NCBI GenBank assembly: GCA_010015675.1
Contig: ML976981.1
Coordinates: forward strand, 1,138,323-1,199,044
Direction of reading: 5' to 3'
DNA length: 60,722 nt
Origin: Byssothecium circinans
Lineage: Eukaryota; Ascomycota; Dothideomycetes; Pleosporales; Massarinaceae
A program made the translations under genes and the position numbers. This document shows, piece after piece, positions 23,250 through 34,403 of the stretch. The notes beneath the pieces are model-generated. The model saw only the letters and a program-made list of their open reading frames with translations, was not told where the DNA came from and did not search any database. Position 1 is the first letter of the stretch, and every line of letters begins with the position of its first letter.

Positions 23250-26200
23250 TCACGCCAGATACCCATTCGCCGTCAGCCACTCCTTCACCACAGCCTCGTC
23301 CCTCTTTACATACTTGGCATGGCTCCTGATTGTATCATCGATGACATCCACCGACTTGTTATAGCCCCGCGTATCCTTGTCTTTGAAGAAGGCCGCAATC
23401 TCATCCGCCACCTTGTCGTCCGAAAACTTGCTCAACCCAAACCTCAAGAAGCGGTCCAGCACAACCATGTTGCCCGACAATGTCGGGTGGATCTTGGAGT
23501 CCCAGTTATCGCGGATGTACTTCCAGACCTCGATGCGGACTTTGCTGTTGGCCGCGAGCGCGATGGTGCCCGAGTGCTTGTCTTGCATGGCAACTTTGTC
23601 CGAGAAAATGAAAGAGAGGAATTCTTGCGCCAAACCGGCCGACTGGACACGACCAAGTGACTGCAAGCAAATCTCCTTTCCGTCGATTGAGGTTGTGGTC
23701 AGATATTCGTTCTGAATAGCCTTGAAGGCAGACTCGCCACGTTCTTTGACAGCAATAGAGAACACTCCACCGCGGAGCGAGGGGTTGATGGCAGACTTGT
23801 CCTCCCCAGAGATATACCAGTCAAAGCGGCGAAGAGCCTCATCCACTGTACCTTTGTGTCCGAGCAGACCAGCAGAGAGGATAAGCGATGCGCGAAGCTG
23901 GCCAATGAGGAAGCCTTCGCCATCTTTGAACTCCCAGCCAACTTGCTCGACGGCCGGACTAACGAGCTTCAGAGCGTACTTCTTCAGTCCTTCAGTGATA
24001 TCATCAATACCGGAGAAGACACTGCGAACGTTGCCGACGTTGGTGAGAATTTGTGACCAGACACTGCATGGGGTCAGTAGATTCAAAAGAGAAAGTACCC
24101 CTTCATCACTCACAGGTATTCCTTCTCGTCTTGGAACCGTTCTACAAGCGCCAGAAGACCGGGCGTCGAGCCATAGCCAGCTACGGCGGTTGAGTAAGCA
24201 TCTCCAACAAGTCCAATCTTGTCCTGGACAGTCAAATGTTGGCGAGCCTCGGCGAGCTTCTTTAATCGTTCTGCAGGATAGTTGGTACGATAGAAGCCGG
24301 TTTGATTCTTGTTGATCTGGTAGAATGCATCGTCAATATCGCGGATTGTGTCCTCCTTTTGCGACAGCGCAGTGGTCTTGTGGAGCGAGGCAGCTGAAGC
24401 GGATGAGCCGCTGTGTAGACCGAGCGGAATCCACCAAACCGTCTCATCCTCGTCCGGTTTCGCGTCTCCAGCCAGTAAGAAGCGCTGTTGACGGACACCA
24501 ATCTGTCCGGGCTCCTCCGCAACAGTGACCACGGGGAATCCGATCTTTCGAATCCAGTTGTCCATGAATGTGTTGACATCCTTGCCGGAAGCTTTGCTAA
24601 GAGCGGACCAGAGATCATTGGTAGTGGCGTTCGAGTATTTGTGGGCTTTTAGATAGTCGGCCACGCCTTGCAGGAAGACCTTTTCACCGAGATGGGAGCT
24701 CAACATACGGATCACGGAGCTTCCTTTGAGATAGCTGATGTGGTCGAAAATTTGGTCGACCTCGAGGCCATCATATACGGGCACTTCAATGGGGTGAGAG
24801 AATCGGAGCGAGTCGAGCTGGAAGGCTGTTTGAACAGATTCAGTCTAAAGATCTCGTTAGTATGGCCGGGAGAGAACTACCTCGGGATTTTGAACGTACG
24901 ACAAACTGACCCCACACATTCCATTCTATTTCGGTTAGTGCGTATTCTTATATCGTAGAACGTTGGCGTACCAGGATAGAGATGATCAATGGCAAACCAT
25001 CCCACCCATGTTGCAAACCCCTCATTAAGCCAGAGCTCGCTCCACCAGTCCATCGTGACAAGGTTGCCGAACCACTGATGAGCAAGTTCGTGGGCCACGA
25101 CGTATGCGACTCGGTTTCGGTATTTGTCGGCGGAGGTCTTGGGGTCGAAAAGCACGGCGGTTGTTCTACAAGTATCAGCTCTGATTGAAGTGTAGGTTCA
25201 TGGTCACGGACCGGTAGGTAATGAGTCCCCAATTCTCCATAGCACCGTGTGACTAGAAAACAACGATCAGCAAGGAACACTCGATTTGAGGGGGTGGGTA
25301 AACATATGATTGGCTAATGAATCAGCACAAATCAAGGCAGTCGAAGGCACTGGGCACACTCACGAATTCGTGGACCGCCAACAGATCGACCTTTGGAAGA
25401 GGGTAGTCGATTTGGAAGACCTGAGAAAACATGTTAGTCAATGTCTTCACCTCCGATAGTGGTTCAGCGTGTTGAAGCGTCCAGATTCCTGGACAATGGT
25501 GAATTGTCGTACCTCGGAGAAATAGTCGACGATCTTGTGGCAATTGTCCAGCGCAAAATTACCCTGCTCCTTCAAACCACGCGTCGTGTATACCCTCACA
25601 GGGAGGTTCTTGCCATTGTACTTGCGTTCCGTAAAAGCTTCGACGTATTCAAAATCGCCAATAGCCCATGCCAGAAGGTATGTAGACATGATCGGCGAAC
25701 GTTCAAAGACCACGGTATGGAACCCCTCCCTCTTGCTAGGCTTGATCTCCTTCTCTGGCATGTTGCTTAGTGCGACCTGGTCTTTGGGAATTTCGAGCTC
25801 AACATCAAAGGTGGCCTTGAGGTTCGGCTCGTCAAAGCAGGGGAAGGCACGGCGGGAATCGCAGGACTCGAATTGGGTGCTGAACATGTAATGGTACTCG
25901 TCGTCTTTGGCGACGGATGCGGGGACATCGCCTTTTGGCTTGTACTTGGAGCGATAGAAACCAGCCATGATCTAGAGCCGTTAGCCATTGTTCGCGCAGC
26001 ATATCCCCGCCAAACTCACGTTATTGACAGTACCGGTGAACTTCAAGGTAAGCGTAGCTTCCCCAGAGTACTGCACCTTCTCCCCAAAGTCGAGAGTGAC
26101 ACGCTGGCGCTTCTCATCGTATGAGATGTCCTTGGCCGACTTGTTCGCCTCTCCAGCCTTGAGCTCGGCGCTGTGGACCTTGATCTGATGCGCATTGAGG

Positions 26201-26444
26201 ACAATATGGTTGAATCCATCGTCCTTGTCGATGTTTGTAGTGATGGCAACGGTGCCTGAGTAACCAAAGTTTCCACCGAATTCGAGATCGTGGATTGATA
26301 CGACGTAGTGTGAGGGCTTGATCCTGAGATACAAATCAGTTTGCTGTCCTTAGATCACCGATTGACGGAGCATTGGATGATGTTTGGTATCGTGGAGTAA
26401 AAATAGACTCACCACGAAGGAAGAATATCCCTATCTGAAGCCAT
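23250..26444 (-). CDS. M1 zinc aminopeptidase (Aap1/Ape2 type)
   Basis: Nine exons (26444-26413, 26323-26020, 25971-25513, 25420-25364, 25252-25212, 25165-24972, 24925-24900, 24844-24114, 24063-23250); the phases close to 885 residues, the normal length. The exopeptidase motif GAMEN is at about 287-291. [10 protein letters not shown] has zinc ligands His323 and His327 and catalytic Glu324; the third ligand is the Glu of WLNEGFA (about 346). The C-terminal ERAP1-like helical domain is complete and ends TANGYLA. The enzyme removes N-terminal amino acids from peptides; the yeast homologues act in the cytosol and periplasm. The frame stays open for at least 66 codons before the ATG with an Arg/Ser-rich sequence and no earlier ATG, which looks like a mitochondrial presequence. 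A 26-nt micro-exon (24925-24900) is notable. Confidence 0.95.
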
Positions 26445-27233
26445 TGCGACGAAGCTGCTGCTAACCTCGCTGGAGCAGAACCTGACCTGCCTCCCGAAGC
26501 CTGTAGATCGACCTGCAACACTCGCAGGCGTGCGATTGAATCGAGAACGCGGGGTGGGGAGCTCTCGGGCTCTACCAGAGGTTTGTTTATATGCGAAGTG
26601 TGCAGTCGACAGTAAACAAGAAGAGGGAGGTCGTGTGCGCAAGTTGGTCAGAAGCTGTGGTCGACAACAGCGTCGTGGGAGGAGAGTGAGGGACGCCAGC
26701 GTGGATGGTGGGGTGCTCGGAACGGGAACGGGAACGAGTGCGGAACGACACAGGAAGGCGCAGGTGCAGGTGATCGATCAGTCAGACGGGCCGAGTGGCT
26801 AGGACCGCGCTTAACCCGATATTAGACTTTGTACCGATAAGAGTTAGAGATGTATTTATACATGATCGCTTCCATTGTAGAGTACACGATCATTTACACC
26901 TTGGAAAACTATGTAGAAACAAACAGTTCAAAGACACGGATATCTCCAGAGCACTGTGCACCATGTATCAACGCCAAGGAAATGCCCAATACTGTGGAAA
27001 AGCGCCAGACCATGCATCCAAAATACCTTTTCCCCAATGCTTCCCATCATGACTTCCCATCATTGCCCCCCATTGCCTCCTATTGCCTCCCATCGTTGCT
27101 TGTAAAGCCCCTTGCAGAGCATCAGGACAGTCTTCTGTGCGCAGTGCGGGGAACGATACATTCAGATGCCTGTCACAATAATTACGTCGTCATCGTCCTT
27201 TGAAATCGTGCTCATAAGAACACACATGCTCGC
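26445..27233. other. Upstream region of the aminopeptidase gene and 3' region of the membrane-protein gene
   Basis: The first 200 bp are open in frame with the aminopeptidase. At about 27040-27100 a degenerate CCCATTGCCTCC/TTCCCATCAT repeat occurs. No other gene is seen. Confidence 0.5.
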
Positions 27234-27724
27234 TCATATCCGGAGCAGTATATCCAGACAAGGCACCCTCCACTCTTTCTTCCCCACCAGGCCCTTCACC
27301 CATTCGTAATTCGCACCGCTTTCCTCCTCGGTTGCCCCCGCCATCCGCCCCCTTATCCCATCCGCCGCGCTCTTGATCAACACTTGCGCTGTGTGGTTTG
27401 CCGCCTGTGCGAACACCCCCGCCGTCTCGAGGATGCTATCACGGAAGGGCGTGGTACCGTTGAGCGCAAGCTCCGTGGTCTCGGAGAGCGGCGCTTCGAA
27501 CCAGGGTGTATGGAAGTCGAAGAGGGCTACGACGAGGATGAAAAGGAGGAGCGAGCAGTACACACACGGCCGGTTGAGGAAGTAGGTCGCGGAGATGAAG
27601 AGGACGAGGTAGACGGGTGACGCGTTAGTCCGCAGTCTATATGCTGTTAGACTCTGACATGGCCGCAATCAGAGGAGACTCACAAGAAGAAGAGCACTGG
27701 TATCCAGCTCCGTAGACAGAACAT
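27234..27724 (-). CDS. Small conserved-looking membrane protein, unknown function
   Basis: Exons 27724-27684 and 27636-27234 with a GTGAGT donor; 147 residues. Three hydrophobic segments are visible: MFCLRSWIPVLFFLL (about 1-15), VYLVLFISATYFL (about 22-34) and VYCSLLLFILVVALF (about 39-53). A luminal or cytosolic part with NGTT and NHTA sequons follows, then a basic C-terminus. I do not recognise the family. The tidy intron, the reading frame and the position beside housekeeping genes suggest a real gene. The long gap after it on the 5' side ends in a relic 2EXR fragment on the other strand. Confidence 0.7.
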
Positions 27725-28258
27725 TGCAGAGTCGCGTGTGCCGTCACCCTGCACAAACGTGTAGATTCCTGAAAGGGTCGCAGTCGGTATGGAGGTTTTG
27801 GAATCCTGGAGAATGCTGCACAGGTCGAAGTAGTCGTGAGGTGATCTGATACAGGTAGAGATTGGGAGGTGGTGGAGGGAGAGATGCGCAACTCTTATTG
27901 CTCGATCATCGGTGAGCCGATGGCGTCGGAAGCGTCAATCGCTTGGGCCGGCGGCGCTTGCCAGGTGTGGTGCAGATCACGTGATCCTCACAAAGCTAGA
28001 GGCTCCCAGCACGTCTACAGGTGGTGCATTCTATCAAACATATCACCCAAGTCAGAGAACCTATGCAAAGGAATTCTTTGTAGAAGAAAAGATCGTTTTC
28101 GGAATGATAATCACCAATAAAGGATGACGTTAACAATCCTTCATCCGACTTCTTCCTTCACATGCTCCATCACATCCTAATTCACAGTTGACATCTGAGC
28201 ACCACTCCAAAACCAATCTTCCACTCACGCTCCTGTGAAGCTCTATAATCAAAGCGTC

Positions 28259-28402
28259 ATGGGACACGGCGTGGACGTCCTGCTTGCCGACACTGGTCCT
28301 GAATCTCCAACGCCTTCCATCCACCAATTCAACGGCCTTCCTGCGGAGCTCCGAGCCCAAATATGGAACTATGCTCTCCAGAACGAGTACGACCAGGCGT
28401 AG
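28259..28402 (+). pseudogene. Truncated 2EXR-domain fragment
   Basis: A 47-codon frame holds FNGLPAELRAQIWNYAL, the signature that starts the fungal 2EXR domain (F..LP.ELR..IW..AL). The frame stops at TAG 28400-28402, followed at once by another TAG, and no intron donor rescues the remaining 150 residues. An intact 2EXR protein is several hundred residues long. It may be a remnant, or the first exon of a gene whose rest is lost. Confidence 0.6.
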
Positions 28403-29046
28403 TAGAGGTGTAACTTGGACGGGAAAAAAGAGTAGACACATAAGATTCCCGCTGTGCTTGAAGGCCGATATGAAGCCCAGGTCGTTCCTAAATAGCATAT
28501 GAGTCGGAGAAAAAAATTATTTTTATATTTAGTGTTTAAATCCAATTCCACACTGTATTTGCGTGCATTACTGGCTTTCATCTCACTGAGGCCGTTTACA
28601 TTAGTCACATTCCCAGGGGTGGAGGGAGTCGACAGCTAGTTAGATAGCTCACCCACAGTCTACTTTAGGTGCCGGTTTCATGGCCGTTGCGATAGTTGAG
28701 TTCAAGAGAAGAGTCTACGAAGGGGAGCTGGCGACGGCCGACACCGTATGACCCCGGCCCCACCCGACCATGTATCGCAAAACCACCACGACGCTTCTGT
28801 CTCACGAGCACGACTTAGCATGTGTAGGAGATAACGAATCTTATTCTACCTTAGTAGCACTTTCGCGCTGCTGGCCGTGAGGGGCCGCGCGCAACCAATA
28901 GTCCGCCCCATTCTTTCCTCATCACTCCCAAAATCAAGTAACGCCTTCCAAGCCCATTATAACTACAAACTTGCTATTTAATCATGTGTTTTGGTACAAT
29001 TGGCCTGGCTCCGCGACCCAGTCGCCCTCCCGAAGTCTCGCTCACG
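28403..29046. other. Spacer
   Basis: Partly AT-rich (around 28500-28570). No gene is seen. Confidence 0.5.
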
Positions 29047-30264
29047 TCACGTTTCCGCCCATTCCTGATATCTCCCCCTCAGCCAGGACAGAATTTCCTC
29101 TATCTTACAATTCCATTGCAGCCGATCTGCTACCTCGCAAATTCCAATACTCCGTAAGTGCTCCAAAGCTGCCTGACCTTCAGGGCCATTGATCGCCCGA
29201 GTACCATGCTGAATATGCATTTCGCTCCCGAGGTGTGGCATGAGCAATAGCGATGCGCCCGGTCCGCCGAGTGCGTCTGAAATTTGTTGAAATCGAGATC
29301 CAATATCGGCGGCGAGCGAGAAGAAAGCCCTAAACTCCTCCAAGGTGGTGAAGGGATACGCGGCAGCGATCCCACCTTGTTCGATCGACTGCCTGACGCC
29401 TCCGCCCCCGCCAGTGCTGCTCCGAGCTGACCAGCTCTGCCATCTCCCCCATTCGCTTCGGTAATCTTCAAGACGCCATTTCCGGCGGTGGGTGCCAGTG
29501 CTTCGCGGTCGCCTCCTGGGCTTGTTTTCTGCGATCCAGTGGCAGTGGAGGCACATGATAATGCGGCGTGCGGCATCATTGCTGGATCGAAGTCTTAGGT
29601 GATCCAAATACATATAACCTGGCGGGTCGCTCTCCAAGTCAAGAGGGGAGGCACGGGGGGCCACTGGTTCCGGCGACGATGGTGACGACATGGAGGGCAT
29701 GATGTAGGTGAGCTTCATATCATCGTTGAAGAAGCCAGCAAAGCGCTGCTCTTCCGAACTGTGTGCCTCATCCTCGTTAGTCGCGGCGAGAAGGTCGCTA
29801 ATGTCCGTATCCTCGACGATGTCTTCGGCGCTCAGCTTGCACAAGGCCTTCCAAAAGGACGCACTGTTCCTCGGCCTCTTGTTGTTCCCTCGATCGCTAC
29901 CTCCATTTGAACGACGCTTTCTGCCCGAATTTTGTGGGTGGATGGCGTTGTATAGTGCGTCCACATTGGAATGGTATATCTCGGGCCATTCTTCTCCGTT
30001 CACTGCTCGATTCGTTTCGGACACGCTCGCCACCAGGTCCGCAAAGAAATCCTCAGGTGTGGCACCCAAAAAAGCGGAGAAGAGGCCAACAAGATCCAGT
30101 CGAACTCCTCCGTCTGGTCCAAAGGTGACCATATCTCCAAGCGTAAATGGGTTGACTGGAGCACAGGGTGCGTCGACATGGTCCCGATCGATTACCAAGG
30201 ACACCGGAGCATCCATACTCAGCCGATAGGAGGTGCCGTCGGCCATGTCTTCCGATGACCGCAT
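29047..30264 (-). CDS. Hypothetical basic protein, possibly nuclear
   Basis: One exon of 405 residues from the ATG at 30264. No family recognised. Two basic clusters, GRKRRSNGGSDRGNNKRPR (about 113-131) and RRRPRSTGTHRRKWR (about 250), could act as nuclear localisation signals. A Ser/Pro-rich segment (SMSSPSSPEPVAPRASP) separates an N-terminal acidic half from a C-terminal helical half. One CLHCHW motif is present but no full zinc finger. The 5' side abuts a set of three 108-bp tandem repeats that may be part of the leader or promoter. An upstream exon cannot be excluded. Confidence 0.55.
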   Translation of the reverse strand: MRSSEDMADGTSYRLSMDAPVSLVIDRDHVDAPCAPVNPFTLGDMVTFGPDGGVRLDLVGLFSAFLGATPEDFFADLVASVSETNRAVNGEEWPEIYHSNVDALYNAIHPQNSGRKRRSNGGSDRGNNKRPRNSASFWKALCKLSAEDIVEDTDISDLLAATNEDEAHSSEEQRFAGFFNDDMKLTYIMPSMSSPSSPEPVAPRASPLDLESDPPGYMYLDHLRLRSSNDAARRIIMCLHCHWIAENKPRRRPRSTGTHRRKWRLEDYRSEWGRWQSWSARSSTGGGGGVRQSIEQGGIAAAYPFTTLEEFRAFFSLAADIGSRFQQISDALGGPGASLLLMPHLGSEMHIQHGTRAINGPEGQAALEHLRSIGICEVADRLQWNCKIEEILSWLRGRYQEWAET

Positions 30265-30401
30265 ATATTCTCAAAATAGGATAGAAGGAGGAACCTGTGC
30301 TGTACCTTTTCGGAGGTGGCGACGAAGTTTGTGTTTGGGTCAACGGTAGTTGGCTTTATGGCAGCAAGTTCAGCAACTGGTCGAGGGTGGTTTGTATCGA
30401 G

Positions 30402-30705
30402 TGTCAAATCCCCAGGAACCTTGCAGAATTGACACTGGTGAGTAAGTGCGAGGTAGGCTGAGAGGGCTTTGGGTTGTTTTAGCTCAAAGCTGTTCTGTGT
30501 TCGTGCCACCTGTCAAATCTCCAGGTATCTTGTAGATATGACACTGGTGAGCAGGTGCAAGGAGACCAAGGTGCCCTTGCTTTGTTTCAGCACGGAGGTA
30601 CTTCGCTTAAGTATGGAGTGTCAAACCTCTGGAAATCGCGCACATTTGACGCCGGTGGGTAGGTGCGAGGTAGACCGAGACGCCTCTGGTTTGCCTTAAC
30701 AGATG
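30402..30705. repeat. Three diverged 108-109-bp tandem repeats
   Basis: TGTCAAAtcyCcaGG begins at 30402, 30511 and 30619. Each unit continues with a TTGACACTG- or TTGACGCCG-like box, GGTGAGTAAGTGC or a variant, and a stretch ending TTTTAG, TTTCAG or TTAACAG. Plus-strand GTGAGT-like and AG-ending motifs therefore recur with each unit, giving an exon-like part of about 60 bp and an intron-like part of about 45 bp. On the minus strand two units translate alike (THQCQFCKVPGDLTLDT and THRRQMCAISRGLTLHT). Whether either reading is used is unknown. Confidence 0.75.
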
Positions 30706-31150
30706 CCTACGAATGGTGCCACGAGCACAGACTTGGCCGACATCAAAGTGACCCAGCCATAGGCTCCAACCACCAAAAGACTCAAGCACAGTCGGAAACG
30801 GCTCAGCTTATTCAAGACAACGTCAGCCACCTTCTTTAGCAGCAAGTTCGTGCAGGAACGCGTCGTGTGAGCAGCAGGCACCAGACAGATCATGCACGTA
30901 CAATGACAATTTTTTTTTTTTGCAAGATATTTGAAAGAGTGTAAAGACTTTCACCAACGTTAAGCGCGAGCTGTGTAGAAAAAGTGTGACATCGCAGCAA
31001 ACCGGTACTTGTGTGAAGCTAGCTATTAGTAACAACCGCTACAAACTTGGCCCTCATGGCCCTCCATCCAACTAGCGATGGCCGCAACTCCAGCAGCAAC
31101 CGGCAGATCGGCCGTCGCAACCTATGGACATACAGGGTCATACCACTCCC
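30706..31150. other. Spacer with a T-run
   Basis: No gene. It includes a T10 run near 30911 and, at its right end, one copy of the 83-bp dispersed repeat. Confidence 0.5.
31011..31093. repeat. 83-bp dispersed repeat, copy 1
   Basis: Runs from GTGTGAAGCTAGCTATTAG to GATGGCCGCAACTCCAG. A copy about 90% alike in the same orientation lies at 40682-40764. It sits just beyond the 3' end of the membrane J-like gene. Confidence 0.85.
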
Positions 31151-32715
31151 TCACCAGAACCAAAATCGCCTAGCCAGGGCCTCTGCCCTCGCTTTCATTT
31201 CCATCTCCAACATACCCTTCCCTTGCGCTAGCATTCTCCAGTAGTAGTCTTGTCGTTCGGCATCCAGCTCCGCTTCCCTCTGCTGTGCAAGGTCGTGCAG
31301 GGGCCCTCCCTCCTTGGTGTCCTCCCAAAAGTCACCTAGATCAAACCACATTTCTTGAATAAGCCGCCGCTTCTCTGCCTCTGGAAGGTATTCGCAATCG
31401 CGCAATACAAACGGCAAGAAGAACTTGTTTCCTAACAAATAGACAGCCAAGTCCTGCAAGGAAGACGTTGGATGTAGCTCGTCCGACTCCTTGTACCAGC
31501 TGTGAATACCCAACGGCGGCATGTTGTTGTCCCAGAACCACCGGTAAGTCTCTAGGACCATGTCGATAGTGCACGGGCAATAGGTTCGGAGTTCCGCTTC
31601 TGTCTTAGGGTTCAGCGGCGCCACTCTATTCAGAGCGTGCGTTAGCGTGCAAGTGCAGTTGGGCTCGTAGAGCGCAACCGATTCCGTGTGCAACCAAGTC
31701 TTCCAGAATGTGCTGTCTTCGAGATCAACAACGCCATATTTCTCCTTAGGAGCTTCCACAAAACGCGGCCAGACGAGGACTCGTGCTCTCATACCAGTGT
31801 AGGTCAGCTTTAGGTAAGAGTCGTCCACGAGCCGTTGAATCTCGTGCCACTGTTGATTGCTGAGGAAAGGGTAGTTTCCTCTCTTGTCGCCGTGCCAGCA
31901 CTTCATGGTCTGTCGATAATACTTACGGACCGTGGAAAAAGGCGGGTGTAAGTCAGGATACAAAGGCCCAGGAATTCCAAGGACTCGTTCGTAGTTGGGG
32001 TAGAAACGGTAATTGGGAGGGCATGCAGGTGGAAAGTTCTCTGTGAAAAGGTCAGACCAGCGCCGTACGGTGAACATAAAGGAAGAAGTGGAGTGAGCCT
32101 ACCAGCAAGCGGATGCACAGGTTTGACGCCCCAGTTCTGCTTGTTGAAAAAGGCTCGCAGCGCGTTGGCGTCCTGGCGGCTGCAGGTAATCGCGAGCACA
32201 ATGAGGAGAAGTATTAGCAGAAGCGACCCATATAAAAGTGCCATCCAAACGAGCAGTACAGCTAAGTCCCAGACGGAGCGGAAAAAGCACCGAAAACCAA
32301 GACACAATCGGCTGAAGTGGGTGGCGTGAGGTGAGTGTTGGAGCCCCAGCTCTTCACTGACGTCGGACTGCCCCAGTTCTTCACTGGCGTCGGACTTCCC
32401 CAGTTCTTCACTGGCGTCGGACTGCCCCAGTTCTTCACTGGCGTCGGACTGCCCCAGTTCTTCAGTGACATCGGACTGCCCCAGCTCTTCACTGACATCG
32501 GGCAGCCCCAGCTCTTCAATGGCGTTGGACTGCCCCAGCTCTTCATTGACGTCGGAAAACTGATCCAACTGCAGCTGTTGGATACGAGAGCGATACTCTC
32601 GCGAAGCATTGTAGGCTACGTACACAGCGAGGAGCAGTACGGCCAGGATTTCGATCTCCTCTGGGTCGAAAGTCTCCGAAATGACAAGAGTCGAAAGCGA
32701 AAGGAGAAAAGACAT
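31151..32715 (-). CDS. Membrane protein with degenerate J-like domain and 9-residue repeats
   Basis: Exons 32715-32103 and 32040-31151; 500 residues. An N-terminal hydrophobic segment (LSLSTLVISETF to LLLAVYVAY) is followed by about ten 9-residue EELGQSDAS-type repeats encoded by a 27-bp minisatellite, then a strong membrane helix (LLVWMALLYGSLLLILLLIV). After intron 1 the protein reads NYERVLGIPGP, STVRKYYRQTMKCWHGDKRG and IQRLVDDSYLKLTYTGMRARV, matching the order of helices I-IV of a DnaJ domain. The HPD tripeptide is HGD, which in known J proteins would abolish Hsp70 stimulation. The last 230 residues (Cys- and Trp-rich, then a coiled coil) are unrecognised. Upstream GTG is in frame, but the ATG at 32715 starts the hydrophobic segment. 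Confidence 0.65.
32345..32562. repeat. 27-bp coding minisatellite
   Basis: About eight units of GACTGCCCCAGTTCTTCACT-type sequence, period 27 bp, keeping the frame of the minus-strand gene (9-residue unit). The central units are nearly identical, so copy number probably varies between strains. Confidence 0.85.
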
Positions 32716-33242
32716 GACTAAGGAGAACTGTAAGATGGGAGTCGTGTGTTGTTGCGGACGAGTTTGGCGCACAAGCTTTGTCTTGTGAGATGGATGGAAA
32801 GGTGAAAGGGATCGCGCTAGTCCTATAATTCTGGCGTTCTAGATTTTCGCTTTGATTATGTGTCTTCAACAAAGAAAACCGATTTGGCGCTGTAGGCGGG
32901 CACATGCATATCGCCACACCCCCTGTCTCTCGCTCTCTGGGGTGGTGTGTTGACGCAACTGGTACAGATGCGCCCCGCTTGGACTCCTGTGTATTTATTC
33001 TTTTTTTAATACCCGAAGTTCCGGGAATTTCTTTTTCTAAAGGCGCAGCGTCTCCATGCTTCCAATAAAGCAAGGACCAACAATTAATAGAGTTAACTCT
33101 ATGATCCTTCTTTTCTCTTTCTGCGGAAATCCCATCCGCTCGCTGTGGCCTACGCACTACAAGAGTGTCTTTCTACACGTCCACAACATTATCTCTGAAC
33201 TGCCACCCACATTCACCTTGGTGTTGAGTTCCTTCCTAAAGA
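32716..33242. other. Divergent promoter region
   Basis: Lies between the J-like membrane protein (-) and the 33.2-kb gene (+). No gene seen. Confidence 0.5.
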
Positions 33243-34403
33243 ATGGACTCAGGAAGCGATACCGAGTGAGTTTATATCTTGGAAATCGATTGTCAAACTA
33301 ACCATTTCCAGCAAGTCGGAATTCGTGTTCAGGGGTGATTTCATCCCACATACCACGACAATCAACAACAACATCAACATCAATGCCGCGACACCCGACA
33401 TTCCGACTCCGAATAGCCCCCGCAGCGCCCCGAGCCACTCCACGGAAAATAGATGGCCCTCGATCGCTCTTCTCGCTTATCTCCATTGCAACAAGAAGCG
33501 CCTCTTCCGGAGCATCGCGTTTGTCGTCGCCATCTACGCCATCCTGGCCATTTCTGGCTTCAGGGACCCCCCAACTCCTCATTCGACGAATGTACACGTC
33601 CTCAGCGCGATTTACTTCAGATCCTCTCTGTTACGGACACTTGGCATGCAACTTCAAGACTTGCATAAGCATATCTATGAAGATCTCAATTCAAGACAGG
33701 CTGCGCTTTATCAAGTTCCAGTGTCTCTCCTCAGTAACGTCTCAAAAATACAAGAAGAGGGGGAATACTTGCTTAAGGACCTTGCCAGATTCAACCAAAG
33801 CTGGATCAGTTTCAACAACGACATCATTAGGCATGAAGTCGATGATCTGAACGAGCTTCGCTCGCTTCGGCACAGAATCCCATCATTCTTTGGCTATGTT
33901 ATCGCCGTAGCTCGCGAAAAGAGCTCGTCTGCGCCTCGAATGTCCGCGTACGAACTGGGCTTCTGTCCTTTCTCTCGATCCTCGACACGCTTGACCCCGG
34001 CATGGCTACGATCCACAGGTCGACAGAGAACCTCTACGACGACTTCGAAAAGGCTGTTTACAAGGGTAAATTGCCATGGTGGGGCAAGAAATCATCTCCA
34101 TATAGCAAGCTCGATAAGAAGAGCAAGGACTGGGTCCGAGAGAAGGAGGCTGAGTTGCAGGGGCCTCTCACCAATATCAAAGAGGCCGATAGACAGGGCG
34201 GAGCTTACCGGGATGGCCTTGAGCGACAGATGAATGTGACGTATGCGGTGAGCCAGATGTGGAGGTGTGAAGATGGGATAGACGCCAACGCTACATGGGT
34301 AGTCGGGTTTGTGAAGCGTGGGGCGAAGACGACCATGACCAGTATTGTGGATGGCGCTCTAAACTGGCACGGCGAGGTCTTCAGAACCAGGGAGAGTCAC
34401 TGA
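33243..34403 (+). CDS. Hypothetical single-pass membrane protein, splice junction unresolved
   Basis: Exon 1 (33243-33265) encodes MDSGSDT and joins over a 46-bp intron to 33312 onward (KSEFVFRGDFIPH). A membrane helix follows (SIAFVVAIYAILAISGF, about residue 75), then a helical, sequon-bearing domain. Near 33890-33980 the reading must change frame: the downstream half reads LLSFLSILDTLDPGMATIHR and runs on to RTRESH at 34403. I could not identify a convincing donor/acceptor pair, so there is either an intron I missed or a frameshift. No family recognised. Topology suggests a short cytosolic N-terminus and a large non-cytosolic domain. Confidence 0.5.
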
